64,000 bases of DNA, taken from NCBI RefSeq assembly GCF_006152065.1, contig NZ_VDFW01000004.1:186001-250000 (forward strand). Direction: 5' to 3'. Below are positions 63,436 to 64,000 of this stretch, piece by piece. The stretch's first letter is position 1; the number at the start of each line of letters is the position of its first letter. The translations under genes and the position numbers were made by a program. Source of the DNA: Amycolatopsis alkalitolerans (GTDB taxonomy: Bacteria > Actinomycetota > Actinomycetes > Mycobacteriales > Pseudonocardiaceae). Below the pieces are notes generated by a model. The model searched no databases. It had not been told where the DNA came from and worked only from the letters and a program-made list of their open reading frames with translations.

Positions 63436-64000
63436 TCAGCTCAGCCGCCGCAGTTCCACCGGGTCATGCGCGGAGAACACGGTCACCTCGCGGTGGTCCC
63501 GTCGCAACTCTCGCAGCCGGCGCTGGTTTTCCCGCCGTTGCGCGGGAACCATCTGCACCTTCCGCTCGAACAATGCGAGTCCGGGCGGGCAGTACGGCCG
63601 CACCGGATCGATCTCGTCGTGGAAGAAGTACGCGTCACCGGCGTTGAGCTGCCAGCCGTCGTCACTCAACACCGCGACGCCCGCATGCCCGCGCGTGTGC
63701 CCGGCCAGCGGAACCAGCAGGATGTCCGGCGGCAGGCCTTTCAGCTCCCGCACCGCCCCGAAGCCGAACCATTCTTCGCCGAGGTCCGCATAGGACATCC
63801 ACTTAGGACCATGCTCGAACTGCACCCCCCGGTACCGCCAGCGTTCGGCTGCGCTCGCCGGTGACCGCAGCGTCCGCAGCTCCTCCTCGTACACATGCAC
63901 GGTCGCCTCCGGGAAGTCGACCAGCCCGCCCGCGTGGTCCAGATCGAGATGCGTGAGTACGACATGGCGGACGTCCTCGACCGCGTACCCGAGCCGTTTC
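63436..64000 (-). CDS. Metallo-beta-lactamase-fold hydrolase (partial, 5' end outside)
   Basis: The reverse strand is open to the window edge and gives at least 188 residues. The metal motif VLTHLDLDHAGGL (the HxxxDH type) is near the edge, followed by LAGHTRGHAGVAV (third metal His) and VFSAHDPVELRRLS at the end. This suits the N-acyl homoserine lactonase/quorum-quenching branch of the fold, but lactonase activity is unproven. The N-terminus is missing. Confidence 0.82.
   Translation of the reverse strand, partial: KRLGYAVEDVRHVVLTHLDLDHAGGLVDFPEATVHVYEEELRTLRSPASAAERWRYRGVQFEHGPKWMSYADLGEEWFGFGAVRELKGLPPDILLVPLAGHTRGHAGVAVLSDDGWQLNAGDAYFFHDEIDPVRPYCPPGLALFERKVQMVPAQRRENQRRLRELRRDHREVTVFSAHDPVELRRLS

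Overview
The window looks like chromosomal DNA of a high-GC actinomycete, most likely Pseudonocardiaceae (Amycolatopsis-like). The grounds are strong G/C preference at third codon positions, frequent GTG and TTG starts, many starts placed 6-8 bases after a TAnnnT hexamer (leaderless-type transcripts), and actinobacterial marker families: a resuscitation-promoting factor, SepH, DUF2771, DUF3027, DUF2530, DUF2537 and R2-like ligand-binding oxidase. The gene order also follows, with insertions, the Mycobacterium tuberculosis stretch Rv0862c to Rv0889c (recalled from memory). The genus is an inference.

Layout. 1-7532: helicase-associated protein, small Rv0863-like protein, ACT-domain malic enzyme, then molybdenum-cofactor genes (moaC, a mog-moaE fusion, moaD, moaA) around an rpfA-like gene that has a CRP-type site and a structured leader. 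7624-12007: MarR regulator, HTH/TOBE molybdenum-type regulator and modABC, ending in a HAD phosphatase; together with moa/mog this is a molybdate uptake and cofactor block. 12038-18979: phosphoesterase, YccF, PhzF, acyl-CoA ligase, a truncated VOC remnant, R2lox with its TetR regulator, a HAD phosphatase and a cold-shock protein. 18976-29595: DUF2771 lipoprotein, MFS protein, glutamine cyclotransferase-like lipoprotein, DUF3027 coupled to a sacsin-type GHKL ATPase, a coiled-coil protein, NCS2 purine permease, MarR and MFS.

29885-35136 is one tightly packed operon: binding protein, two permeases, ATPase, glycerophosphodiester phosphodiesterase and inositol monophosphatase-like enzyme. It reads as an uptake and breakdown cassette for a glycerophosphodiester, possibly glycerophosphoinositol. 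35385-41572 holds an unknown anchored protein near a strong iron box, arylamine N-acetyltransferase and a frameshifted MFS gene that share a MerR-type promoter, superoxide dismutase, heme oxygenase with its own iron box, and a glutamate-cysteine-ligase-family enzyme.

41780-53461 carries a TrmH methyltransferase, DUF2537 protein, a sugar/envelope group (epimerase, two-domain glycosyltransferase, GtrA, and an SqdB-like UDP-sulfoquinovose synthase homologue), YjbR, SepH, serC, a serine hydrolase, a decayed ABC/LuxR remnant and citA. 53712-58274 is a complete urease operon (ureABCFGD) lying between citA and pdxH. 59111-63432 has a RHH/PIN toxin-antitoxin pair, an MFS exporter and a four-gene cassette that looks like a type VII-secretion-type cargo set (ESX-like helical protein, helical + NlpC/P60 hydrolase, two YbaB-like proteins). 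The window ends inside a metallo-beta-lactamase-fold lactonase-like gene.

No rRNA, tRNA, intact insertion sequence, prophage or CRISPR array was seen. The most notable non-coding items are a 12-unit, 21-bp tandem repeat with a smaller relative 30 kb away, two DtxR/IdeR-type iron boxes, two MerR-type 19-bp-spacer promoters, and two mini-ORFs that join adjacent operon genes through ATGA overlaps at both ends.
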